Positions 35,154 to 48,893 of a DNA stretch of 64,000 nt are shown piece by piece. Below the pieces are notes generated by a model, which saw only the letters and a program-made list of their open reading frames with translations, was not told where the DNA came from and did not search any database. The position numbers were made by a program, and so were the translations under genes. The first letter of the stretch is position 1, and every line of letters starts with the position of its first letter. This DNA is from Neoscytalidium dimidiatum (lineage: Eukaryota; Ascomycota; Dothideomycetes; Botryosphaeriales; Botryosphaeriaceae), in the NCBI GenBank assembly GCA_037367355.1, contig CM074695.1, positions 1,550,001 to 1,614,000 of the forward strand, given 5' to 3'.

Positions 35154-36118
35154 ATGCTCAGGCGCTCCCTATACCCCACGCACTCGCGCCTCCTCTCGTC
35201 CGGCACCAAGAAGATCTTCAACGCGACCTCCATCCTCCACCCGCAACAGCTCTACACCGCGCGCCCGAAAGCCGCCGAGCAGAACGCAAACCCGGCGCCC
35301 GCCAACGTCCCGGCCGCCACCATGTCCACCTCGGCGCCCGCCTCCGCCCCGGACGCGACCAAGCCCGGCGAGCACTTCGAGCCGCGCCAGACCGCCGCCG
35401 ACGGGGACTACACGCCCGACCCGGCCAAGTCGCTGCCGCTCGACCCGGCGCGCCAGCGCCTCGTCGACGACATCCTCGCCCTGTACTCGTGCCGGCCGAC
35501 GGTCGAGCGCGTGAGGCGGTACACGCCCGACTGCGTGTACGACGACCAGTTCGTGTACGCGAACGACCGCTTCAAGATGGCCGGCCAGTGGTTCGCGCTG
35601 CCGAAGCTGTTCAAGTCGAGCGTGAACAACGGGTACGAGGTCGTGAAGAACGAGAGGGATTTTCTGCAGTTCAAGAACGATCAGGTTGGTGTTGTAGTTC
35701 CGACTTTCTTTTTTTTTTTTTATCTGTTTTAGGCCCTCTTTTTTTAGGGGGGAGGTTCTTTCGTCGATCAGGTGCGGAGATGCTGATTTATTTGTTGCAG
35801 TCGTGGACTTTTCGCGTGATCCCGAAGACGGCGAGGGTCACGGGACTCGTGTCGTTGTCTTTGGATCCGGAGACGGTGGATTCGGAGTTTATCAGGGTGA
35901 AGTACCATAAGGATCAGGCGAACGACAAGGATTATAGCCATGAGGGGTTGGGTTTCAGCTTCAAAAAGTGGCAGGCGGATCAAGTGGCGAAGCATATGGA
36001 TTCCGAGGAAGTCAAGGCGTTTGAGGCGGATAGGAATGCTGCGAAGGAACATGTGAGGAAGTACGGGACGGGAAAGGCAGAGGGACAGGCGCCGACGGAA
36101 GATTTCAAGGGGCACTGA
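35154..36118 (+). CDS. probable mitochondrial NTF2/SnoaL-like protein
   Basis: Two exons (35154-35684, 35801-36118) give 282 aa; the 116-nt intron is T-rich with acceptor TTGCAG. The N-terminus MLRRSLYPTHSRLLSSGTKK is basic, Ser-rich and lacks acids, a typical mitochondrial targeting sequence; an internal start at 35322 (MSTSAPASAP) would give a form without it. From about residue 100 the sequence RQRLVDDILALYSCRPTVER and VRRYTPDCVYDDQFVYANDR resembles the SnoaL/NTF2-like fold, continuing after the intron with SWTFRVIPKTARVTGLVSLS and ending in FSFKKWQADQVAKHMDSEE. Fungal proteins of this layout are uncharacterised. The stop lies 91 bp from the stop of the convergent mannosidase gene. Confidence 0.87.
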
Positions 36119-36124
36119 GGAGAA

Positions 36125-36130
36125 AATAAA
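36125..36130 (+). terminator. AATAAA poly(A)-signal-like hexamer
   Basis: AATAAA lies 7 nt after the stop of the SnoaL-like gene, in an A-rich context. Its position fits an efficiency or positioning element, though it is very close to the stop. Confidence 0.35.
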
Positions 36131-36209
36131 ATTTTGCTTGTAACTATAGTCATAGTTTGTCTTATGTAAGTGAGATCTATCCATTGGTAAACGGCGTCTC
36201 TACATAGAC

Positions 36210-38168
<1,959 letters not shown>

Positions 38169-38964
38169 TCTGCAGTTTGTCGAGAAAGATGAATTGCGGA
38201 AATTCAGCCCCTTATCACACATGCGGACCGCTTTCGACTTGTTATTGCAAGGCTAAGCGTCTTGCCGGGCTTCCATGGTGTGAGGCATGCGGCACAGTAC
38301 AGGGGTTTGCAGCCTAAGCGCGCGCATGTGCCGCAATCCTCATAGCTGCATCACCCCGCGTGTGCATAGGGTTGTTTCATTGAGTACCATGGCCCCGGGA
38401 GTCACAATCCAGACGAGAAGAGGCAGGTGGTGTGGCAGCATTTGCCGATCTCTTTCCCTACCTATTGCCGAAGCACCCGCCGCAGACTCCGCGAAATCTC
38501 TTCACCGATCTTTGATCTATGCACATAAACTCTAGTCCTTGGTCAGTTGAATGCCGTCAGGATCTGTGGCCTAATAGGCTAGTGCAGATGATTTCCCGCG
38601 CGGTAGACGGGTAGGGACCGCTTGCTCATCTTACCCCATAGGCGACTCTCACAGATGCTGGGCGTCGCTAACCCGACGCTGCCATTGGCTATCGCAATCA
38701 GACTTCCTTGGTATCCACGCACTTCGCCGCACTGCGCCGCACAGCGCAGACACTGTGGCTGGCGCTAAGGATCCTGCCTGGTCCGACCATCTTCTTGTTC
38801 ACGGCGAAGGAATCCGATGTATCACACTGAAATTACGGTCAAGCCTTGCCATCCGGCCTGGGTAGCGAGCGAGTCTATGTCGCATATCAAATATGCTCAA
38901 CACCATACGCTGCATCCAAGGCACACGCTCTCTTTAGCCCACTCACTAGAATTCTCTGTTTCAC
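38169..38964. promoter_or_regulatory. divergent promoter region
   Basis: About 800 bp between the mannosidase start (-) and the surface protein start (+). No coding sequence or specific element recognised. Confidence 0.45.
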
Positions 38965-40093
38965 ATGTCTTTCCCACCAGAAACCAACGATGGCGAAGTT
39001 ACATCTTGGATACCTTTGACCACGACTTTTACACCCACAACTGGCTGTGAGAGCTTCTATAGGCTCAACGGTCCTAGCCTGGTGGCCTTCGATCCGGGAT
39101 ATGGCCTTGACATTGATTCGGAAGTCAAGTGCGCCCCTTCAGCCGTCACAACATGGTGGGAACAAGGGCGGCTCGGCGGAGGCTGGTCTGAGCACACCGC
39201 CGTCAGTATTATGCCTTTAGCCTGCCCGGACAGGTGGTCAACAGTAGCAACTTCCATTAAGAATAAGATAAGCACGCAGGCTATGTGCTGCCCTTCGTAA
39301 GTGCTCATTATCTCAGCTACAATCTTGGTACTGACGCTAGGAGCTTAGGGGCTATTATCTGGCAAACGGCGTACCAGGGTCGATATCCGGAGACTGTTTG
39401 TCCGATGTAAAAGGGGGGGTAACCTTGACCTACGCATCAACCGCAGCAACCGCAACACGAGACTGGCGTATCAGAACCACAACTTTGACTGGCTCCTCTC
39501 ATGTTGGAGCCATCGCTGTGGTTGGTTGGAATGTTGCCCGGGCTGCGTACAGTGCAACACAGACGGCTGCCTCATTCTCTTCAGTGTCTTCTCCAACGTC
39601 GCCTACGGTCGTCCTGAGCTCATCAATCCCTAATACCATTGCTGCTTCCTCAGGTCAATCATTGGCACGCTCCTCTTCACTCTTACCCTCGTCCACAAGC
39701 GCAGAGACAACTTCCAGCTCGGCCCTCCCAACAGAAGCAACTGCTGCTGCCGCCGATTCTTCGCCATCAGACGGTATATCAGTAGGATTCAAAGTCGGAA
39801 TTGGCCTGGGAGTTTCCCTGGGGGTGATCGGTGTTGTTGCATTGGTCATCGCGATGGTGATGTTGCGGCAGCGCAGCAGACATGCGTTCGCTAATGAAAG
39901 AGCAAGGGAAACTGCTGCAGCAGCCAGAACTGAGTCTAAGCACATACCTCTGCGCCACTTCTCTGAAGCGGAGCGCCGAATCTACGAACTTCCAAATGAG
40001 GATGTCGATCCTTACAATCCGCAGGTTGCGGAATTGCCTGGCAGTCACAGCCCAGCTGAATTGGAAACAAGTTACCACAAAGACCGCAAATAA
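38965..40093 (+). CDS. Ser/Thr-rich single-pass surface protein (Mid2/SKG6-like layout)
   Basis: Two exons (38965-39296, 39349-40093) give 358 aa; the 52-nt intron joins CCPS to GYYLANGVPGSISGDC. The N-terminal region has several Cys residues (LTTTFTPTTGCESFYRLNGP, CAPSAVTTWWEQG, MCCPS, SGDCLSD) and Trp, typical of a fungal ectodomain. A Ser/Thr/Ala-rich stalk follows (about residues 180-245), likely heavily O-glycosylated. One membrane helix is clear (VGIGLGVSLGVIGVVALVIA) followed by the basic stop MLRQRSR and a hydrophilic tail. No classical signal peptide is seen at the chosen start, a feature shared by many fungal proteins of this layout; an upstream exon could supply one. The architecture resembles wall-stress sensors, but function is inferred only from shape. 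Confidence 0.82.
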
Positions 40094-41290
40094 TTCTAGG
40101 AGGTATCGAAGCTCATTGGCTGTGGATTGTCGGTGATGTGCTGTCGAAAATCCAGTCCCCTGATCGGCTATTTTCGTTTCATCAGTGTTCAAGATATCTG
40201 TTCAGTGCCTAAACAATACCATCGCCTTTAGTAAACAGTATTGTAAAATATCGGTCTAAGCAATAGAATAAGCTCGGTCTTTGATCCAATGGTCAATACT
40301 AAGTCAAAGATAGATACATTTATATTATAAAGTTGGCTTTGGAAGCGCCTTGTCCGATCCTACTATTTCCATCCTTATAGCCTCTATTATTGGTAGAGAC
40401 ATGAATGCTTGAAATGTCGTCCTTCGATAGAAGATCGTCCCTGAGGGGCTCGAGGCAGCAATCAGAAGGCTGATCCCCCAGACCTCCATATAGGTATTTC
40501 ATTAGATGAATGCCGGCACTTGAGCGCCCCAAGTCCTCAAGACATTACAGCCTCTCCTCTTTAAGGGATAATGCCACTTTCAAAGCTCTCAAGCCTCTCA
40601 GAAGGGCGAAATCTACATGGAACACAAAGGCCAGCGAGCTCTTTAGAATGGCCTAGGCATTCTTCAAGACCCTCTCATCCATAATACGTCCAGTGAAGAG
40701 TGAATTGCGAGACTGGGACCACAATAGCACTGAAGATATTCCATGTAAATGACAGAGTCCAGTATCATGAGAATACCGGCCGCCATGGACATCGCAGGGG
40801 TCCGTTCCTTATCCGCGGATGTGAGAGGCTCCCCTAATCGTAGAACCTCTAGGACCAGTATAGTCAATGTGCCAGTAACAATGTTGGGTGGGGGATCCTT
40901 GCTTGAAAGAACTAACTGAAGGTATTTCACATCGTTCTCTTGATACGAGCTTTAATCTTCTCTTACATGCTCTGCAGATACGGAAGTGCCGGCCTCTTAC
41001 TTTAACTATTACTACCTCCAACCCCTGGCACGCATGTTGCAGTAGAGCATAACTTGGAATATCTGAGTACTTGATGGAAGTTTGAAAGGAATATACTGTG
41101 ACCTATACATTTTTGCAACCAATAAGGTATTGATGAACAAATAGAATCGAAGTCTCGCCAAGTATTCACTCACAAGTCGTGATCCTCTTCGTATATCGGC
41201 ATGTAATCTTCTCGATTTGTCCTCACGGCTATCAGAATATTACGAATTCACTGGCAAACGGGTCTAAAATACCACTTTTGCCTCCATGCA
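40094..41290. other. AT-richer gene-poor region
   Basis: This stretch is visibly more A/T-rich than its surroundings and has only short frames. I saw no terminal repeats or transposase/reverse-transcriptase signature, so a decayed repeat is possible but not shown. Confidence 0.4.
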
Positions 41291-42208
41291 CAATGATTCC
41301 GCTTCTCCGAAAGCGTGACGTCTTATGGAACCTGCAGCGACCACTTGTGGGTAAGTGTCTGAGATTAGAAGACTTACTGTATACTCTAGCGTGTTATTAC
41401 ATTGGCAAGGACTTCCCGGACTTTAGACAGCTCTATTTGTTTTGCAAGGCTCGAATTTCACATGGAGATCTCCCTCCGGGCTGGATGCCCAAATCACTGT
41501 CGAAATCTCGGAAAACGCCCCCAAAGCATGGGGATAATCTGCCTAGGCAGACCCCTCATGCAGTGCCGCACACAGCTGGAACGTCTCATCCACAGCAACA
41601 CACTTCGTCTCCTAACACAGGATGACCTCTTCAAAGCCATTCGCCAGCTCGAAATGGTAGATACAACCAAGTCGATCATAGAGTGGCTGGAGAATCAGGA
41701 GGAACCCAGGGGCACTACGAATCAGGTACGGCAGGTCGCGATATGCAGAAGTCGTGGTTCACAATAGAAACTACTATCACCAGCTGACATAGACGTAGCC
41801 AAACACTACTCCACTGGCACTACTAACAATAGACCGGGCCAAGGATCGACGACTCATGGCGCTACCGGGGCAGATTCATCGTCTCGCAGGGATAATCAAC
41901 AGCCAACAAAGCCAAGAAGGACCGCAACCGGCAACCTGAATCTTGCAAAGAGTTCTATCGAGGCATTGGTTGCTACGATCCCCTTGCTAGATAAACTGAA
42001 GAGTTTGCCCTACTTCTGCGGCAAAGTTAGAGGCGGCTTCCGGCCTGGTGATGATGTAAATCTCCTCCAGCACACTGGTGGTGTCCATTGTTTCTTTGGT
42101 CCCTTCAAAGTAAGAGCAGCTCGGAGGGGGAATCTGTATGATATCGAATGTCCGGATGGTAGCGTGGCTCGTGAGGATGTCAGCGGAAGTGATCTGGAGG
42201 AAGCTTGA
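41291..42208 (+). other. possible disrupted or unresolved coding region
   Basis: Three plus-strand segments look protein-like but do not join cleanly. One starts at 41291 (MIPLLRKRDVLWNLQRPLV) with a good GTAAGT donor at 41349 and a TCTAG acceptor near 41390. A second, in another frame, includes TQLERLIHSNTLRLLTQDDL and SIIEWLENQEEPRGTTNQ (within 41402-41767). A third runs from about 41790 to the stop at 42208 and includes IEALVATIPLLDKLKSLPYF, then GDDVNLLQHTGGVHCFFGPF and YDIECPDGSVAREDVSGSD. No donor/acceptor pair I tried joins segments two and three in phase. Either a small multi-exon gene was missed in detail or this is a pseudogene. No family recognised. Confidence 0.3.
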
Positions 42209-42807
42209 GCGTAATTTTCCCTAGTGCGCGTAGTGGCGGATGCCGACAACGGTGGGGCTTTGCTGCAGACGACGGCGCCCTCGGGGGGACGTCTTGGGAG
42301 TGAGGTGGAAGCTGATGTTGGGGTGGGGAATGCATGCGGAGGGTTTTCTTTTTTTTTTTTTTTTGAAGTTGGAACATTGAAGTTCAGCTTTCCTTATTCT
42401 TATCTCGGCCTAAAATCTGACCTCTGCATAAGGAAATGATATACAAGCAAGTGTTTGAGTACGAATACGTATGAAGCTCAGAATCCCAACTTTTATCTCC
42501 TGAAAGAAGGTCAACGCACAAACACAAGTCTTCATCCATCCATGCACCATCATGCCTTCTCTAATCAACTCGAACCGCACCGCCATCCATAAGCCATGAA
42601 ACCATCAAACCTAACGATGCAAATTTCAACTTCTTGACACACACACACACATATTAAAGCCCATAAAAAAGATATAGAAGAAATCCCAAAAGTCGCTCGC
42701 TCGTTCTGTACATTTTTACGCTTTGAATCGAGAAGAAGAATCCAAAAGGAAGAACCAACTACATCAGACACACGGAAGCCAGTCCGCAAATACCCTCATA
42801 GCCTCTT
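42209..42807. other. intergenic, 3' flank of DIP2-like gene
   Basis: 600 bp with a T-tract (42349-42364) and a CA run near 42637-42651. No gene seen. Confidence 0.55.
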
Positions 42808-45800
42808 CTATCTCTGACCACCCTCGCTCAGATTCATATGCATCAAGGCCTCCTGCGGCCAATCATCCACATCATCCACGCTATTCCGATTCGCCACCCT
42901 CAACCCGCCGCCGAACCCTCCCACATCATCATCACCAACACCATCACCCGGCAAGTTCAAGAACGGCTTGCTCGCATAACTGGGCTGAGGGGCGCGCTCA
43001 TTACCGTCTTCGCTCTGGCGGCCGTACCCCTGCTGCATGACCTGTTCCTCATGCAGAGCTGGGTTGTATGCTTGACCTTGCCATTGCTGCTGCTGACTGT
43101 TGTCCGCGCCATTGCTATTGCCGATTAGGCTCTGCCGCCTACTCTGCTGGATGGAGTTCTGGCCGGAGTTGGTGTAGCTGCCGTTGTCGAAGACGCCGGC
43201 CATGTCGACGGGCGAATAGTCGAGCGAGCCCGGCGCCGGGCCGCCCTGCTGTGGGGGCTGTAGATGCGGGTACGCTTGGCGGTGGTGCTCAGCGGTGGGG
43301 GTGCGCGCGTCGTCGACCTCACCGGGCGTGGGGATCTCCTGGATGCCGGATTCGAAGCCGAAGCCGCCTTGGCCTTGTTGCTGCTGTTGTTGAATTTGCA
43401 GCGGGGTGGGCATGTTCGGGTCAGGCAGGGCGGACGCAGACGTAACCTTGCGCAGGCTGCTGGGCCGCTTGATGCTTCCGTTGTTGGGTGCCTGCATCAT
43501 GCTCATGTTGCGGCCGTTGCCCCCCTGCTCCTCGGCGACCTCGGTGAGCTGGCTGTCGGCGCCATCCGGGTCGCGGATGCTGAATTGCGCGATGGTGCGC
43601 ATCTTGCGCGTCACCCAGGTGGCCAGGATCTTGCCGCGTTGCTTCTCACCCAGCCTCGAGCGTGGAAAGTCGCCCTTGGAAACGAATGCGACGATATCTG
43701 TGACCACGTGGTGCTCATTGAGCACGGCGTTGACGATCACGGGGACCATCGAGGCCAGGAAGTTCTTGCGGAAAATCTCTACCAGAATGACGATCATTCC
43801 TCCCGCTTGGAAAACGGCGCTAATATTCCATTAATCTCTGTTTCTTCGACAATTTTACAGGAAGGGTACTTACCAGCCTCCGGGAACGATATTGCGATGG
43901 CATCGTTCCACCGAGTATTCGATGTCCATGGGGAAATGGCTCAGGCCGTTGACCTCGAAGGTCTCGCCAATGCTACCCAGCACAAACAGGCATTGCATAT
44001 CTACCATCGTGCCTCCAGGGCCAATGGGCCTTGCCACATTGTGCAAGAATCCCAAGTCACCAGTGCGCATGTACCTGACGTTCGGGTCGCCATCAACGGT
44101 TCGACCGTTGAACCTCTCGACGTCGAAAATATCTTTCGAGCCGTAGAAGCTATGAGCGTTTGCTTCTGACTGCACCCAAACCTCGCCGTATTCGCCATTC
44201 AAGCACAAGCGGTTGGTCTCGGGGTTGACAATTGAAATCTGTGTGCTGACGGGTACCATGCCGGAATCCTGAACGAGAAGACTGAAGGGCTCGGTGTCAG
44301 GGTCCACAGGGACAACCAAACCCCGACGCAGAGCGTTCATGTCGAGCCACAACTCGATCGGTTCGATGCACATGTACGATCGTGATGCGACCATAGGGTT
44401 CAACACGTGGGAATAGATGGTGTTGATAGCTGTCCGCTCAAGGCCGGCGGCAGCGAAGTGCAATCGCACCTTTTGGTCTGCAGAAGATTTAGCAATGAAA
44501 CAAGTCTGCTGAATCCAAGGAGCGAATAAACATACAAACATCCACGCGTGGCCTGCCATCTGTTGAGATCATGAGGTTCTTCAGCTCATGTAGCGCGGTA
44601 CTCTTGCCAGCACCGTGTCCCATGGCAAAATCCAACATTTGGCTCGTCGCGTACGTATCCTTAATCTTGTAGCGCGATAGTGTCTGGAAAAGAATATTAG
44701 GATTCTGTGCGAAGTCTACTGGCGAGACTAAGTAGGTCGGTGCAGCTGCGATTGTTGTCAGTTTTATGTATGGAGAAAAAGTGGAAGCATGCTTACCCAA
44801 GAAGATGCCCATGAGACAGGTGTGAATGAAACCTAAACCGATAGTGCTTCTCACGCAGCCAAGAACCGGACGAGTACTAGTCATCTGACAAGTCTCCTTC
44901 TGCACCTTACACAGCGCCATCAGAGTATCATGGCCCAGTTGAACGGCTACCCTCCTCTGATCAGGCGTCCAGTAGGTCCAAATCAGTACCGGGTAGCCAC
45001 TTTGAACCCACGCAGGCCTGATTGTGAGACCCAATTCACGGCAACCCTGGGATTGCTTCGACGGCTTGGAGGTGTTATAGACATGCGGCATATTGACCTT
45101 GAGCGCACCAGCGGTCTGCTTGAGATGCTGAGACACAGGCTTCTGCTTCAAGACGTGGTCGACCTCGTTGTTGACAATGATTGCCTTGATTTTGAAATCA
45201 GCAACCATGTGTAAAAGTGCCGGCGCGTCCTCTCCTAGGCGGTTTTGATCGAGAATGGGCATCGGAATGGCTATGGCGCCGAGAACGAAACAGGCATGGA
45301 TGGCGTAAACGAAATCCTCCGAATGCGTGTACATGAGGACGAGGTGATCCCCGGGAATGACCTTGACCTTGTTCTTGAGATAGATGGCAACAGCCGCGAC
45401 CTTCAAATCAAACTTGCGCCAATTGATGCCCTTGCCCTCTTTTCCTCTACCATCTATCGTGCAGTAAGCCAACTCTTCTGCTTGTCTCGAAACGCGCCAT
45501 TGCATGAGGTCGTGGATGTTGCTGAATTGATTCAGAGGCGTCGATGTGCGGTCATCGATGACAACTTCGCGGTAGTCGACACCAGAATATTGCTTGTCCT
45601 GCATCATGAGCAGGTTCTGGCGTGCCGCTGTCGAGAGAGGGGACCATATTCCGCCTGCAGGATCATCTCCTACTGGGAGATTCTGTACTGCCCTCTCAAC
45701 ACCAAACTTGACATGAACACACGGAAGCTCACCGCTGTCGAACGCTTTCCGGCAGAGCATATTGCCAATTTCTCTCCGTCCATTCTTTACCACCCTAGGA

Positions 45801-48800
45801 AGGGTGTTTGGTGCTGTGGTCATAACGCAATAGACGCGAAGATGATGCTCTTGGTAAAGAACGTCCATGACACGTTCAGAGAGCGAATCCAAGAAGGCGA
45901 TATCCAATTGCCGAGGTGGACCGCCGGTCGTTGTTGGGGCTGTTGACGCAGCTTGAGTCTCGATTAGGACAATAGGTAGATATTCGTTATTGACATGGGA
46001 GTCAAAAGCAGAACTGTCTTTCGTCAATATGTTTAGATCCTGTATGAAGTCCATAAAATGCAACTTACCAGTCGTAGATCTTCGGAACTGTTTTCATGAT
46101 GCTTACGACAAGGTGCTGCACGAAGAAATAACGATGCTCTGCCTCCTGGACGCCATGCTCAACCCATTCTACTCTCTGACGGATCCGGTCCTCGTACAGG
46201 CCTAAGACGAAGATCTTTCCTTCTATGATGCAACCCAGCAGACCAGTGCGCAGAAATTCAGGCTCGACAAGAACAGGCGTGGGGTTTCCTTCCATGAAGC
46301 GGTATGGACGCGCATGGAAGATGCTCTCCGTATGTTTTGGCAAAGCCCAGAATCCGCCAGATAGTGAAGGTGAGTCTACCCATATTTCGCCGATCTGGTA
46401 TGGAGAGCACAGAAGATTGGTTTCGGGGTCGACAAGGGCAAGCGTCGCATCAGGAATGGGGTAACCGAACGCTCCGACACGGACTGTACCTGGCTCGTTC
46501 GATCTCCGTTTTGCTTCCTCGCCCATGGCGAGCACAATGACTTCGTTAGTCTTCAAGGCTTCCTTGTCAAGAAGGGCCTCGCTAAGCTCAGTTCGGCTCT
46601 TCTGCTTGTTCGACTTCTTTGCGGTAGTTGCACCGCCTCCAATCAAACTACTGTAGCCATTCGAAGTTGAAGCCTCCAATGCTTTGTCCTTTTCATCATC
46701 GGTGTCTTCGGATTCAGGATCCATGCTCAAAGGACAGCCCATTCTCTCTTCTCCCCCGAGCCAGTCCCGGACGGATATGATCATGCCACCGTGTTCCGGT
46801 AAACAAAGCATGGGCGCTACCAACTCCCTCGCTCGTGGATTGCGCATAGGACGTAGCCATCTGTCTGCCAAGACTTCGTGGAATTCGCAATCGATGGTAA
46901 GAGTATCAATGAGACAGATTTTGACCGAGGAGAAATTAGGTTCCGTATTCTTTTTGAAATTTCTGGTCGCCATGGGATCTTGCTGGTAATTGTAAGCTGC
47001 TCGCTTGAGACCGGGGTAATCTGCCACCATAATGGTTGTCCTGTACTTGGAAATGAGATGCGCGTAGAGACCCGGGGTTTCAACGGTCTTTGGCTCCATC
47101 CAAACGGTCGTGTGGCCTCCGTACACGGTGTGAAGAACGCCCAGAATCATTCCAGGACCGGAACGGGGATCCAGATAGCTCAGAACGACTTCTCCACCCG
47201 TGCTCCTGGTCTGCTGGTTAGGAACAATGAAATTGCCATTTCTGTCCCTGAGATTAGGATTGAATGTGTCAGCCTTTTCCTTCTGCTCGCTATTATTGAT
47301 TGAAGCGATGATCGCGCTGATACAGGCCATCTGGTGCATGATGGTACGATGACTCAACACAACACCTCGGAGATCTCCCGTAGGAGCGCGCGAAAACTCA
47401 ATGTATGCCAGATCTGGGACCTGAAGAGGAGGAACCTCATCCTTCTTCTTCGGGTGATAGCTGCCAAACTCGTTTGTTTTCCACCACTCGACACCAGTCG
47501 GCCACTTCTGACGCGAGTTGCTGATATCTCTCTGGAAGGCTTTCAAGTTGTTGTCTGTGGTCAGAGCCAAGTGCGCTTGAGTAGTGGTAAGGAGAAGGCT
47601 GAGCCTGTTGTAGTCGTCCACGCTGTTCATCGGAACAGCTACAACGCCAGCAATAAAACAGCCCAAGAGTGCGATCGCAAAGTCGATGATCTCGCTATCG
47701 CGGTAAACTAACGCGACTCGATCTCCTCTATACAAGTTGCTTTTATCCCTGATGACCTGGGCAACCTTCTCCGCCTTGCTGCACAGCTTCTCCCACGTTA
47801 TTGATGCGGTTTCCTTTCCCTTCGAATCTAAAACCCAGAAAGCCGCCTGTCTGCCATTGGTTCGACCACGATGACGCAAAACAGCTCCGATGTTGTCGAA
47901 TTTGGACATGGGCACGTTGCCGTTGTGAGGATCGTAAACAGCGAAGGGGACTTCGCGGGGTTCCAGTGGCAGCTGGCATTCCACAACGCTGGGAGGAGGC
48001 AGCTCGTGCTGGCCCAACATTGGCGGAGGAATAGCAGCGGTCGGCGAGAAGGCATCCCCCGAGGAATAGCGATTCGGGCCTCCATAGCTGTCCCGGGATG
48101 GATCCTGCATCTGAGCCCCTGCAAAGTCCGAGAAATATCCTTGTTGCGAATCGAGCATGGTGCTCAAGCGGCTGGTGCCGCCAGGCGACTGTTCGTTGTA
48201 GGAAGGCTGGGTGGCAGGGTTGAAGGCGAAATCGGAATTCATGAGGGTGCTGGACCTCGAGGGATTGCCGTACATCTCAGGCGTCTGCGGGCGGGCAAGG
48301 AAGGTCTCGGTCCCGAACGAGGACTGCCGCTGGATCGAGGAATTACGCACGCCGAGCTCCCTTTCCTGGAACCTGCCAACGGGCGTAGGCGGGGGCATCT
48401 GTCCCTGGTCGGCGGGCGGCACGTATCCGCCGTTGCTTGGGCTGTAGGGGGATTGTGTCCGTTGCATCTCCTGCGGCGGCAGGCTGATGCTGGGAGGATG
48501 GTAGGCGGCAAAGGAGCTCGCGCGGTGGTCATTCTGCATGGAAAAGGTACGGTTCGGATCAAGGCTAGGAGCGCCCGATTGTATGGAGAATGTGCGGGGG
48601 GCATTGCCATCGGCGGGACCCTTGCCAAAGTACTGAGAAAGCAAGATGGTGCGGCGCTTCTCATACCTACAGGCGGGAGATCAGCAGGAGCGATCAGGCA
48701 GCTGGGCGTGGCATACATACCCCTTCTGAGTAATATCTCCCTCCTGCTCGTCGCGATGGCACTGCAGTCAGCCTCACATTCTCACATTCCTCGTCGGCGT

Positions 48801-48893
48801 TAGCGGGCACGCGCGCCTGGGTGGACGCACCTCTAGCTCGCGATCGAGCTCCGCGAGCTGCGCCTGCAGCTCAGGATTCTGAGTCTCGGCCAT
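42808..48893 (-). CDS. dip2: DIP2-like protein: DMAP1-binding domain and two acyl-adenylate-ligase-like domains
   Basis: Seven exons (48893-48831, 48743-48721, 48666-46069, 46013-44797, 44745-44536, 44477-43874, 43819-42808) give 1908 aa; all junctions are in phase, and the ATG sits in a GCCACCATGG context. Residues 1-45 form the DMAP1-binding segment (NPELQAQLAELDRELEEGDI, then YEKRRTILLSQYF). A Pro/Ser-rich linker leads to the first AMP-ligase-like domain (about 270-880), including ITWEKLCSKAEKVAQVIRDK and RGDRVALVYRDSEIIDFAIA. The second spans about 890-1690, including QAASTAPTTTGGPPRQLDIA and NTLPRVVKNGRREIGNMLCR. The tail is Gln/Gly-rich. DIP2 proteins (yeast Cmr2) are FAAL-like and are known to control a subset of diacylglycerols. 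The ATP-binding loops are degenerate: SRAPTGDLRGV and WTYWTPDQRRV replace the usual SGTTGxPKG. The gene shares its promoter region with the thioesterase gene. Confidence 0.95.

Noticed and set aside
40094..41290. Decayed transposon in the AT-richer stretch
   Set aside because: No terminal repeats, target-site duplication or transposase/reverse-transcriptase motif could be seen.
43264..44169. 301-codon plus-strand frame opposite the DIP2-like gene
   Set aside because: Antisense to a well-supported exon series; no independent features.
47871..48803. 310-codon plus-strand frame opposite the DIP2-like N-terminus
   Set aside because: Antisense shadow rich in Arg/Gly.
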